From positions 1-49,227 of the forward strand of contig CAZTDN010000026.1 of NCBI GenBank assembly GCA_964611895.1: DNA of 49,227 bases, written 5' to 3'. This document shows positions 25,124-33,150 of this stretch, one piece after another. Within the stretch, counting starts at the first letter, position 1; every line of letters starts with the position of its first letter. A program made the position numbers and the translations under genes. This stretch comes from JAIEOG01 sp964611895 (GTDB lineage Bacteria; Bdellovibrionota; FAC87; UBA2466). Under the pieces are notes generated by a model. That model was not told the DNA's origin, ran no database searches, and saw only the letters and a program-made list of their open reading frames with translations.

Positions 25124-26059
25124 TCAATTCAACACCGATCGCAAATTGGCGATTTCCAACTCCACACGAGACATGTCGCGGGAGTCAATAAATCGAACTT
25201 CGGGATCCGAACGCAGCCAAGTCATCTGTCGCTTGAGTAATTTACGGGTGTTTTCGCTTATCTGCTGGACCAAAAGGGGCTCAGAAATCTCTTTGTTTAA
25301 AAAACGCAGCGTTTCGACGTATCCAATGCTGCGCAGGGGACGGGCACCGGGGTGAGTAGACTGGAGGCGCTTTGTCTCCTCGATCAATCCAGCCTTCAGC
25401 ATGCTTTGAACCCGTGCCACAATATTATCGGCAAGGGTTTTTCGAGATACCGCCATGGCATATTTCACCCAGAGCCACTCAGGGCCCAGCGCTCCAACGG
25501 GTTTAAGATCGCTTGGCTTTCGGCCCGAGCGCACCAGGGCCATGGCACGCAGTAGCCGGTAGGTATCATGGGGGTGAATGCTGGCTGCGGTTTCCGGGTC
25601 CGCTTGGCAGAGGGCCGCATGCAGCCTATCCCCTTGAAGTGCGTCTTCGGTCGTAAATTCTTCGGTGAGTTTTTCGATAAGTTCTTCATCGTAGCCCCCC
25701 GTGGGGTACATGCCGTTTTGAAGTGCGCGCAGATAGAAGTAACTCCCGCCGACAAGAATGGGGAGTTTGCCTCTGGCAGCGATGGCTTCGATGGTTGTGG
25801 TCGCGAGGCGGATAAAATCGTACGCGTTGAAAGGTGCATTGGGTTCTAGCAGGTCGAGCAAGTGGTGGGGCACCTGCTTGCGTTGCTCAGGCGTAGGCTT
25901 GCTGGTGCCTATATCAAAACCTTGGTAGACGGTGGTCGAATCTACGCAAACAATTTCGCCTCCCACTCGCTGCGCGAGATCAATGGCGAAGCCAGTTTTC
26001 CCACTGGCGGTGGGCCCGAGGACCGTGAGGCATATCTTGCGATGAGTCGTGTCTGTCAT
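25124..26059 (-). CDS. miaA: tRNA dimethylallyltransferase
   Basis: 311 aa, full length. Adds a dimethylallyl group from DMAPP to A37 of tRNAs reading UNN codons. P-loop VLGPTASGKTGFA at about 14-26. The usual DSMQVY reads DSTTVYQGFDIGTSKP, a mild divergence with the catalytic Asp kept. The PILVGGSYFYLRAL segment matches the conserved GGTGLY-type region. It follows mutL by 21 bases, a common pairing (mutL-miaA). ispH nearby supplies the DMAPP precursor pathway, though on the other strand. Confidence 0.94.
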   Translation of the reverse strand: MTDTTHRKICLTVLGPTASGKTGFAIDLAQRVGGEIVCVDSTTVYQGFDIGTSKPTPEQRKQVPHHLLDLLEPNAPFNAYDFIRLATTTIEAIAARGKLPILVGGSYFYLRALQNGMYPTGGYDEELIEKLTEEFTTEDALQGDRLHAALCQADPETAASIHPHDTYRLLRAMALVRSGRKPSDLKPVGALGPEWLWVKYAMAVSRKTLADNIVARVQSMLKAGLIEETKRLQSTHPGARPLRSIGYVETLRFLNKEISEPLLVQQISENTRKLLKRQMTWLRSDPEVRFIDSRDMSRVELEIANLRSVLN

Positions 26060-26080
26060 AATGGGTGCTTTTGCTCTGGG

Positions 26081-27850
26081 TTATTTTCTCTCAAAGTGTT
26101 TTTCAATCTCTCCAAATCCCAAACGAAAAGCCACTGGCCGACCGTGTGGGCAGGTCCATCCCATTTCCAGATCCTCAAATCGGCTAAGCAAAGTCTCCGC
26201 TTCAAAAGCGGAGAGGGCCTGACCCGCACGCACGACGGAATGGCAGGCGAGTGTGGCGAGGACTGGTCGAACTGCACGTGCGGCCACTTCACCCGCGCTT
26301 TGCTCAGATTTGCGTATCTCGTGGAGCGTTTCCAAAACAACTGTCTCGCATTGAGCTTCGGAAAGCAGTTCCGGAATGGCTTTCAAGGCCCAATCCCCGT
26401 CTCCAAAGGATTCAATCTCAAAACCAAGTCGCGCAAGCGAGTCGAGGTTTTCTTCTAAGATAGGTGTGAGCTCAGAAGGCAGTCGCAAAATGCGCGGAAG
26501 CAAAAGGCGTTGCGACTTTAACCCTTCCGTCTCGAGTTTGCGCATAAGCTCTTCAAATCGGTGTTTTTCGTGGAGCGCGTGCTGATCGACCAGCAAAATG
26601 CCTTGAGCGTCTTCACAGATAAGGTACGCAGCCTTAGCTTGGCCTAAATAGCGCCATTTACGCACCGGGGGCGCGGTGGGGATACGCGGCGGATCGGAGG
26701 GCGCGATCTCACTCTCTTTTGTGAGGTTTTCAAGATCGGTTTGAACAAAGGAAGCGGGTCGAGGAGGTGGCGTGAACGCATTCTGCGGTACAAAAGGCAC
26801 CGAAGCGGGCGTAGGCGATTGCACCAAGGGTAGAGTTGAAATAGGTCGAACGGAGGGTTGGCAAGAAATCGCTTTGCGTAAGGTCGCCAAGATCCAGCTG
26901 TAGAGGGATTCTTGTCGCAGGCAACGGACTTCGGTTTTTTGGGGGTGTACATTGACGTCCACCCAGTCTTTTTGAATGTCGAGATAGACAACTCCACTGG
27001 GTTCGTGGTGCGGCCCCAAGGTGGAAAGATACGCTTGTCGAACTGCTGAAAGCAGCCCCCGATTTCGAACCGCACGCTGATTTATGTACAAGAGGATTTC
27101 TCCTCGGTCTTGGGTGTGATCCCCCGGAGTGAGGAATGCTTCCAACGCCAGACCGTCCGTCTGCTGGTCCACATGCAACGGATGCCAATCCCAATGAAAC
27201 GCTTCCTGGATACGCGATGCCCGCGTGGGAGCGGCATAGGCGCAAACTTGGCGCCCGTTATGGTGGAGAGAGAAATGCACGTGCGGGTTGCCCACGGCGA
27301 GTTCTTTGACGATACGCGCGCAATGAGAAAACTCTGTGTTTGGAGAACGTAGAAATTTTTTCCTCGCGGGGATCTGCGCGAACAGATCTCGTACCGTCAA
27401 ACTGGTGCCCTGTGGCGCTCCTACGGGCCGTGGGGGTTGGGTCACCTCTCCAAAACTCAAGGTCATGGCCATAGCATGGTCAGCGCCGGCCGGGCGGCTT
27501 TTAATTTCCACCTGCGCGACACTGGAAATACTTGCTAGCGCCTCCCCGCGAAAGCCGTAGGTCGAAATAGCTTCGAGATCTTCGCTGCGGTGGATCTTGC
27601 TGGTTGCGTGCCGTTCCAGACACAGCGCCAAGTCCTCGGGGTGAATCCCTCTACCGTCATCAATGACAGTGATCTCCGACATCCCGCCATCGCGCAGGAG
27701 AACCTCGATTTTGCGGCAGCCAGCATCGAGGCTGTTTTCCAGAATTTCTTTCAAAGCGCTGGCGGGGCGCTCCACGACTTCTCCAGCCGCGATCTGGTTG
27801 ATCAAAACATCGGGGATACGTTGAATACGAGCGGGGGTTGAAGTTTCCAA
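26081..27850 (-). CDS. mutL: DNA mismatch repair protein MutL, endonuclease-type
   Basis: 589 aa from TTG 27850; no ATG or GTG in frame gives a complete N-terminus. The GHKL ATPase part is clear: VINQIAAGEVVERPASALKE, ENSLDAG, DDGRGI, RHATSK and TYGFRGEALASI. An Ala/Pro-rich linker (about 335-395) leads to the C-terminal dimerisation domain. This has DQHALHEKHRFE, which fits the DQHAx2Ex4E nuclease motif, plus ACHSVVRAG and CPHGRPV, so this MutL should nick DNA itself and not need MutH. A promoter with -10 only 9 bases from the TTG lies upstream, and there is no Shine-Dalgarno. Confidence 0.94.
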   Translation of the reverse strand: METSTPARIQRIPDVLINQIAAGEVVERPASALKEILENSLDAGCRKIEVLLRDGGMSEITVIDDGRGIHPEDLALCLERHATSKIHRSEDLEAISTYGFRGEALASISSVAQVEIKSRPAGADHAMAMTLSFGEVTQPPRPVGAPQGTSLTVRDLFAQIPARKKFLRSPNTEFSHCARIVKELAVGNPHVHFSLHHNGRQVCAYAAPTRASRIQEAFHWDWHPLHVDQQTDGLALEAFLTPGDHTQDRGEILLYINQRAVRNRGLLSAVRQAYLSTLGPHHEPSGVVYLDIQKDWVDVNVHPQKTEVRCLRQESLYSWILATLRKAISCQPSVRPISTLPLVQSPTPASVPFVPQNAFTPPPRPASFVQTDLENLTKESEIAPSDPPRIPTAPPVRKWRYLGQAKAAYLICEDAQGILLVDQHALHEKHRFEELMRKLETEGLKSQRLLLPRILRLPSELTPILEENLDSLARLGFEIESFGDGDWALKAIPELLSEAQCETVVLETLHEIRKSEQSAGEVAARAVRPVLATLACHSVVRAGQALSAFEAETLLSRFEDLEMGWTCPHGRPVAFRLGFGEIEKHFERK

Positions 27851-27859
27851 AGCACAAGC

Positions 27860-27888
27860 ACGATAGACTTGGCTGTTTTGCTCGTCAA
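27860..27888 (-). promoter_or_regulatory. mutL promoter, near-leaderless
   Basis: On the minus strand TTGACG (27888-27883), a 17-base spacer, then TATCGT (27865-27860). The predicted start near 27853 leaves about three bases before the TTG start codon. The 17-bp palindrome cluster starts 17 bases further upstream. Confidence 0.55.
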
Positions 27889-27904
27889 ACCAGGCGCAGA
27901 GGAC

Positions 27905-28023
27905 TGTCTAAATATTGGACACAGGTGTCTAGTTTTTGGACAGTACGAGGTGAGTAGAGCAAAACCAAGGGCTTAGAGGTACCAGTGTGTCCGGAGTCTA
28001 GGCAGGTGACTAGGTTTTAGACA
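27905..28023. repeat. Cluster of four 17-bp imperfect palindromes in a duplicated module
   Basis: Sites TGTCTAAATATTGGACA (27905-27921), TGTCTAGTTTTTGGACA (27926-27942), TGTCCGGAGTCTAGGCA (27988-28004) and TGACTAGGTTTTAGACA (28007-28023). The dyad pattern is TGTCYA-N5-TRGACA. The first two are 21 bases apart start to start, the last two 19. Segments 27922-27943 and 28003-28024 match at 19 of 22 positions, so the pair is duplicated. It may be a regulator-binding array upstream of mutL or a dispersed intergenic repeat. Confidence 0.6.
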
Positions 28024-28040
28024 GCGGGCCCAAAAATGGC

Positions 28041-28177
28041 CCCCCGAAAAATGCGGTTAAGTACTTGATATTAAATCGCTATTTTAGGATGATAATGTGG
28101 TACGCCTCTTGCTCTAAGGAGCGGCACACTAAAAAGGGAATAGGGAATCCAGGCTAGACCCCCGTCAAATGCGGTTA
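28041..28177. repeat. Pair of 19-bp near-identical direct repeats
   Basis: CCCCCGAAAAATGCGGTTA (28041-28059) and CCCCCGTCAAATGCGGTTA (28159-28177) match at 17 of 19 positions. The second covers the stop codon and last codons of the lipoprotein gene, so the first looks like a copied remnant of that gene's end. The 100 bases between hold no gene. Confidence 0.4.
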
Positions 28178-28605
28178 TCGCCTTTTTCGCCATGGACTGG
28201 TTTCGCAGAGCCAGGTGAGGCGAGGCCCCGCATGCCTCGGTGGCTTTGAAGTCCATCGTTTGCTCGAGGGAACCTAGCGTCATTAAAGGCAAGCTGGGCA
28301 GGGCCTTTTTCGGGGCGCGCTACGAGATTGCCGACTCCGTCGTTTTGAACGCCTGCACCAGCGGCATCTGCCAAGGCTGCGGGTGCGGCATTAGGATCCG
28401 CGGCTCCGTTATTGAGCTTGTTCAAAGCGCCGTTTAGTCGTTCTTGAAGTTCGGGGTTTTCGCCTTTTTTGCGTTCTTCTTTTTCTTCTACGCCGCCGCC
28501 TTCTTTGCCCTCTTTTTTACCTTTTTTGGCTTTTTTTCCAGCGCAAGCGCCAATCGCCAAAACCAGGGCCACGACAATCAGCCATTTGAATTTGGACTTC
28601 ATCAT
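28165..28605 (-). CDS. Small lipoprotein with Lys/Glu/Gly-rich linker
   Basis: 146 aa. A lipoprotein signal (MMKSKFKWLIVVALVLAIGA, then Cys) is followed by a low-complexity Lys/Gly/Glu stretch (about 24-50) and a possible short helix (NPELQERLNGALNKLNN). The Ala-rich rest has no recognisable domain. Start uncertain: ATGs at 28611, 28605 and 28602 all follow GGAAGG (28621-28616) by 4, 10 and 13 bases; 28605 was chosen. A TATAAT overlaps this region. Probably an envelope protein; function unknown. Confidence 0.65.
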   Translation of the reverse strand: MMKSKFKWLIVVALVLAIGACAGKKAKKGKKEGKEGGGVEEKEERKKGENPELQERLNGALNKLNNGAADPNAAPAALADAAGAGVQNDGVGNLVARPEKGPAQLAFNDARFPRANDGLQSHRGMRGLASPGSAKPVHGEKGDNRI

Positions 28606-28682
28606 GATCATTATACCTTCCAATTTTCGTGCCTGGTTTGCAGGCATGGGCATACATTCTGTATGCGCCGAAGTTCTAGGCG

Positions 28683-29594
28683 CTAACGAACGCAGACTCG
28701 GTTTCGGCCTTGGTTTTTGGCGTCGTATAGGGCCCGATCCGCTGTGGCGATTAGGTCATCAGGGCTCTTGGATGTCGAGTCCAGCGTCGCCACTCCAATG
28801 CTAATTTGAACTGGAATCTGTTTAGAATCAAAAATATAGTTTTGTTTTTCTACCGCAGCGCGAATTCGTTCTGCTACATCTACCGCAACTTGAAGCTTGG
28901 TCTCTCTGAGTAGAAGCGCAAATTCCTCGCCGCCGTAGCGTCCCAGTGCGTCTTGTTGCCGAATCATTCGGTTCATAATGAGGGCACAAGTTTCTTTGAG
29001 TACGTAATCGCCGGCAGGGTGTCCGTGCGTGTCGTTGATGGTTTTGAAGTGATCGATATCCAAGAGCAATATAGTCAGTGGCAGGTTTCTGCTGGTCGAT
29101 CGATTAAACTCTTCAGCAATGAGTTCCAGAATCGTCTTGCGGTTCAAAGCTTGAGTCAGCGCATCGCGCGTGGCGAGATCGTACATCTTTTCGTAATGAA
29201 GATTTTCAATCTTGCCTTCTTTTAAGAACTTCAAAATCGTATTGCCACAGCGAATCAAATCTCCGTCTACTAGGATCTGACTGCCGCACTTTTGATCGTT
29301 GATGAATGTGCCGTTGGTGCTCCCCAAGTCCTTGCAAATAATGCCTTCGGGGGTAGAAGTGAACTCCGTATGCCGTCGGGAAATGGAGGTCTCGCCGATG
29401 CTAATGTCGGCCGTGAGATCTCGGCCGAGGACCATGGAAGGTTTCGCCAAGAAAAAGGATTTACCCAACGGCTTTCCCGAGATGACCACGAGGCACGGCG
29501 CTGAAGACTTAGCCTGTTCTAGGCGAATCTTGAGTGTCTGACTCTCGGCAACCTCAGTTTTGTCGGAAATGGATTTTTCGTCGTCCCCAGCCAC
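28683..29594 (-). CDS. dgcB: FHA-GGDEF diguanylate cyclase, DgcB-like
   Basis: 303 aa. About 30-115 is an FHA phosphopeptide-binding domain (MVLGRDLTADISIG, SISRRH, GSTNGTFIN). About 135-303 is a GGDEF domain with the active signature GGEEF (GRYGGEEFALLL) and an inhibitory RxxD I-site five residues before it (RQQD). This architecture is that of Bdellovibrio DgcB, which makes c-di-GMP needed for prey invasion and is switched by a phosphothreonine in its own N-terminal tail. Here the tail has Thr13 (SDKTEVAES). The GTG start lies 7 bases after the pgi stop; TATAAT ends 6 bases upstream and there is no Shine-Dalgarno. Identification as the orthologue is inferred from architecture. Confidence 0.85.
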   Translation of the reverse strand: MAGDDEKSISDKTEVAESQTLKIRLEQAKSSAPCLVVISGKPLGKSFFLAKPSMVLGRDLTADISIGETSISRRHTEFTSTPEGIICKDLGSTNGTFINDQKCGSQILVDGDLIRCGNTILKFLKEGKIENLHYEKMYDLATRDALTQALNRKTILELIAEEFNRSTSRNLPLTILLLDIDHFKTINDTHGHPAGDYVLKETCALIMNRMIRQQDALGRYGGEEFALLLRETKLQVAVDVAERIRAAVEKQNYIFDSKQIPVQISIGVATLDSTSKSPDDLIATADRALYDAKNQGRNRVCVR

Positions 29595-29601
29595 TTGTTA
29601 A

Positions 29602-30858
29602 TTATACAAGAGCAAGTGCCCCATGCAGTAGCTTTTTGGATTCTTCCACACCTGGCTGGTCAAAGGCATTGATGCCGTAGAGTTCCCCCGCAAACGCGGT
29701 GGCTGTTTCGAAAAAGAAATACAACGCGCCTAAGGCCCGCGCATCGAGTTTGGATAAGGTCAGTCGGTACGTAGGCACTCCGGAATTGGTCAGGCTTTGC
29801 TGCGTGGCGACGCAGGCTTCGTGAGAGATTTTCTCAAAGCTATGCTTACACAAGTAAGCACTATTCCCGGGGGTGAAACACGCTTCTCCCACTGGCAACG
29901 CAGCTTTCTGAGAAAGTACGTCCATAAATCCGACGACTTTGTTGCGAGGCCCATCCTTAAGCAGTTGCAAAACAGAATGTTGGTCGGTAGTCCCCAAGGC
30001 TGCAACCGGTGTCGGGCCAACGTGTTTGCCAGCAGGGGTGATTTTGCCCAAGCTTTCTCCCCAGAGTTGCACGTACCACTGGGCAAATAAGAATAACGAG
30101 CTCCAATAAGGCATGAGGTAATGCAAGCCCTGGCCTTGATCGGTGTCGGCAAAGTGCAGGGCAGAAGCGAAAAGATAAGCAGGATTGTTGGCAGGGCTGC
30201 ATTCGTCTAAGTACGATCGCATGGCCCGTGCGCCTGACAAAAGCGCTTGGATGTCGACTCCCCCCAGTGCACAGGGCAAGAGTCCAACCGCTGATAACAC
30301 GCTAAAACGGCCTCCGACATTGGGTGGGACTTCCAATGCGGTCCAGCCGTTATCGCGTGCAAGCTTGCGCAACTCACCGCTGGTCGGATCCGTGATTACT
30401 GTAAAACCTTTGGGATCGAGCTGTTTGCTAAAGTGGTAAAAAGCCGCCAGAGTTTCGGTTGTGTTTCCGGACTTGCTGATAATCACAGCAGCGTGCTTGC
30501 GACGTTTGAGCTGCGCGGTGGCTTTGTGGATGGCTGCGGGATCGATGTTGCTTACCCAAGTCAGGGGAAACTCGGTGTTTCCCACTGCTTCTACGGCACT
30601 CGCAGCCCCCAAATAGGAGCCCCCGATTCCCAAAACAAGGGCTGCTTCAAAATCGCGTTTGAGCGAGGCAGCGGTTTTGGCGGAGGTTTCTGGCTCGATA
30701 CCCTCCAGTTTTTTGGGGAGATCGTAAAATCCAATTTGGCCCGAGGAAAATTTTTCCCTGAGGCGGCGATCCGCGGCTTTGAGTGCGCCAGTTTCTGGGT
30801 TGCTCTGAAGGAGCGAGATATCAAGCGTAAATCCGGGGAGGTCCCACTGCGTTTTCAT
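29602..30858 (-). CDS. pgi: Glucose-6-phosphate isomerase
   Basis: 418 aa, shorter than the E. coli enzyme (about 550) but in the range of compact bacterial PGIs. Interconverts glucose-6-P and fructose-6-P. Visible: LVLGIGGSYLGA, the phosphate-binding ISKSGNTTET, NVGGRFSVLSAVGLLP and QWYVQLWGESLGK with the conserved Glu and Lys; near the end FDQPGVEESKK. The ATG forms an ATGA overlap with the upstream acyl-CoA dehydrogenase gene. The stop TAA lies inside the TATAAT proposed for dgcB. Confidence 0.94.
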   Translation of the reverse strand: MKTQWDLPGFTLDISLLQSNPETGALKAADRRLREKFSSGQIGFYDLPKKLEGIEPETSAKTAASLKRDFEAALVLGIGGSYLGAASAVEAVGNTEFPLTWVSNIDPAAIHKATAQLKRRKHAAVIISKSGNTTETLAAFYHFSKQLDPKGFTVITDPTSGELRKLARDNGWTALEVPPNVGGRFSVLSAVGLLPCALGGVDIQALLSGARAMRSYLDECSPANNPAYLFASALHFADTDQGQGLHYLMPYWSSLFLFAQWYVQLWGESLGKITPAGKHVGPTPVAALGTTDQHSVLQLLKDGPRNKVVGFMDVLSQKAALPVGEACFTPGNSAYLCKHSFEKISHEACVATQQSLTNSGVPTYRLTLSKLDARALGALYFFFETATAFAGELYGINAFDQPGVEESKKLLHGALALV

Positions 30859-31976
30859 GTCAATATTTCATCTAAGTGCCGAGCGAGAACAAGCTGCTGT
30901 ATTTGGTTTGTCCCTTCGACAATCTGCAAAGCCTTGCTATCACGAAGGAGTCGCTCTACGCCACTCCCGGTTACGCACCCTTCATAACCCATCCAGTGAA
31001 CTGCGTCATTGCAGATTTGCACCGCTAGATCGCTGGCAAAGAGTTTGAGAGCGGAAGCTACTGCTGTTACTTCTTCGCGTTCGTCCCGTAGAGTAGCGGC
31101 TTGAAACAAAAGGCTGCGAGCGGCGAGTAGGCGGCCGAAATGCCCGCCTAGCGTTTGTTTAATGCCTTCGATCGGCAGACCTTCCGGATGGGAATACAGT
31201 CTTTTCCAACACCGTTCGAGCGCTTCGGCTGCGGCTGCGATGCCTGCGGCCCCAATGGCGATGCGTCCAGCGTCCAATTGCGAAAGCGCTACCGAAAAAC
31301 CTTCCCCTTCCTTGCCCAAGAGCTGATCTTCCGGAATAAAGCAGTCCTCAAACACGATTTCCGCAAGGGTTGAAGCGCGCAGCCCGAGTTTTTTTTCGAA
31401 CTTTCCTGTCCGAAACCCTGGGGTGTCTTTGGAGACGAGAAATGAGGTGATGCCTTTTGTTTTGTGATCGCTGGTGCGGGCCATCACGAGCGTGGTGTCT
31501 GCAAATCCAGCGTTGCTACACCAGAGTTTTGCGCCGTTCAGAACGTAGCCCGCCCCTTTGCGACGTGCGCTTAAGTGGAGGGAAGCGGCATCGGAACCTG
31601 ATTGAGGCTCCGAAAGTGAAAACGCGCCTAAATGTTTACCTTGGGCAAGCGGTACCAGAAATTTCTGTTTCTGTGCTTCGGTCCCAAAGGTGGAGAGCGC
31701 TCCTTGCACCAGATTTGTGACGCTGACAGCAACCGAAAGGGCCAGGGAACCGCGGCCGATCTCTTCTAGGAATGCGTAATAGGCGTGGTGAGAGCCGCCG
31801 CCGCCGCCATATTCAACGGGGTGGCAGAGTGCGTGCAGCCCAAGCTTTGCAGCTTCGTCAAACAGTTCTCTACGGAACAGGCTTTTGGCGTCATCTTCTT
31901 CAGCGGTGGGTCGGACCCATTTTTCGACAAATTGAATGGTTTTTTCGCGGGCCGCTCTCTCATCCGGACGCATCAT
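30855..31976 (-). CDS. Acyl-CoA dehydrogenase (short/medium-chain type)
   Basis: 373 aa, full length. FAD flavoenzyme making the first oxidation of acyl-CoA. Motifs: FSLSEPQSGSDAASL (FAD-binding), LNGAKLWCSNAGFAD, and near the C-terminus LQIVEGTNQIQQLVLARHL with the catalytic Glu in EGTNQIQ, the position used by MCAD/SCAD. It starts 2 bases after the other acyl-CoA dehydrogenase gene and overlaps pgi by 4. Chain length and substrate cannot be fixed. One FAD-binding region differs slightly, for example GGGGGSHHAYY. Confidence 0.9.
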   Translation of the reverse strand: MMRPDERAAREKTIQFVEKWVRPTAEEDDAKSLFRRELFDEAAKLGLHALCHPVEYGGGGGSHHAYYAFLEEIGRGSLALSVAVSVTNLVQGALSTFGTEAQKQKFLVPLAQGKHLGAFSLSEPQSGSDAASLHLSARRKGAGYVLNGAKLWCSNAGFADTTLVMARTSDHKTKGITSFLVSKDTPGFRTGKFEKKLGLRASTLAEIVFEDCFIPEDQLLGKEGEGFSVALSQLDAGRIAIGAAGIAAAAEALERCWKRLYSHPEGLPIEGIKQTLGGHFGRLLAARSLLFQAATLRDEREEVTAVASALKLFASDLAVQICNDAVHWMGYEGCVTGSGVERLLRDSKALQIVEGTNQIQQLVLARHLDEILT

Positions 31977-31978
31977 GA

Positions 31979-33106
31979 TTACAACTCTCGAGCAATAATG
32001 AGGCGCATGACTTCGTTGGTACCAGCGCCGATTTCCATGAGTTTCGCATCCCGCATATAGCGTTCCACGGGGTATTCTTTCATGTAACCATAGCCGCCCA
32101 AGATTTGAATCGCATCAAGTCCCGCGCGAGTGGCTACTTGGGCTGCAAAAAGCTTGGATTTAGAACCCAGGGCCATATCGCGATCGCCGCGATCGTAGGA
32201 GCGCGCCGACGCGTAGAGCAGTGCCCGCGCAGCTTCGCATTCGGTGGCCATGTTGGCTAATCTCTCTTGCACCATTTGAAAGCTCGCCAGCGGGGCGCCA
32301 AATTGCTTACGCTCCTGGGCATAGTGGCTGGAATACTCCACGCAGGCCTGCGCGATCCCGACGGAGATCCCTGAAATCGTAATGCGTTCGATGTTCAAGT
32401 TGCGCATCATGTGCGAGACACTATCGTTTTCTTTGCCTACTAGGTTTTCTGAGGGGACTTCGCAGTTTTCAAAGCTAAGTTCTGATGTAGGCGAGGCGCG
32501 CATTCCCATTTTTTTGAGTTTTCGCCCGACTTTAAATCCCGGAAATCCTTTTTCGACTATGAAAGTGGAAATTTCCTTTTTGCTAGACCCGGTTTTTGCG
32601 TAAACCACAAAAGTATCTGCGAGTGGGCCATTGGTGATAAAAGTCTTTGAACCATTCAGGATGTATTTACTCCCTTTTTTTTCGGCTCGGGTCGCCAGCC
32701 CAAGCGCATCGCTCCCCGCATCAGGTTCGGTCATGGCCATGGCGCCCATTTTTTCTCCGGAAATGAGCGCGGGCAGGTATTTCTTTTTTTGAGCGTCGGA
32801 GGCGTTTTCAAAAAGATTGTTCACACAAAGGATAGAATGCGCCAGGTACGAAAGTGTGGAAGAGGCGCAGGCCTCGCCCATTTTTTCCATGGCAATCGTC
32901 GCTTCCACGCAACCTTGGCCGCTGCCACCATAGTCTTCGGAAACAGTGATTCCCAACAATCCCAACCCAGCCATTTTGGAAAAAGCTTCGCGGTTAAAGC
33001 CTTCTGCTTCGTCCAAGGCTTCCGCGCGCGGCGCGAGTTCCTGTTTAGCAAAAGCGGCCAAAGTTTCTCTGAGCTGTTCTTGCTCTGGTGTGAATTCGCC
33101 CTTCAT
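31979..33106 (-). CDS. Acyl-CoA dehydrogenase, isovaleryl-CoA dehydrogenase-like
   Basis: 375 aa from ATG 33106, 7 bases after GGGGGA; a TTG at 33121 is upstream of that site. AMTEPDAGSDALGL and LNGSKTFITNGPLADTFVVY are standard. At the C-terminus the catalytic EGT is replaced by IGAGTNEVMRLI, and a Glu appears in NIERITISG. This is the arrangement of isovaleryl-CoA dehydrogenase, whose base sits on the earlier helix. A role in leucine degradation is plausible for an amino-acid-feeding organism. Operon with the second dehydrogenase and pgi. Confidence 0.88.
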   Translation of the reverse strand: MKGEFTPEQEQLRETLAAFAKQELAPRAEALDEAEGFNREAFSKMAGLGLLGITVSEDYGGSGQGCVEATIAMEKMGEACASSTLSYLAHSILCVNNLFENASDAQKKKYLPALISGEKMGAMAMTEPDAGSDALGLATRAEKKGSKYILNGSKTFITNGPLADTFVVYAKTGSSKKEISTFIVEKGFPGFKVGRKLKKMGMRASPTSELSFENCEVPSENLVGKENDSVSHMMRNLNIERITISGISVGIAQACVEYSSHYAQERKQFGAPLASFQMVQERLANMATECEAARALLYASARSYDRGDRDMALGSKSKLFAAQVATRAGLDAIQILGGYGYMKEYPVERYMRDAKLMEIGAGTNEVMRLIIAREL

Positions 33107-33150
33107 ACGGTGGTCCCCCAAACACCACTGATGCTAACCTATCCGACGCG

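Noticed and set aside
28605..28621. Leaderless promoter for the Lys-rich lipoprotein gene (TATAAT at 28615-28610)
   Set aside because: A GGAAGG ribosome site overlaps the same place and no -35 box is present, so it is ambiguous and left out of the leaderless list.
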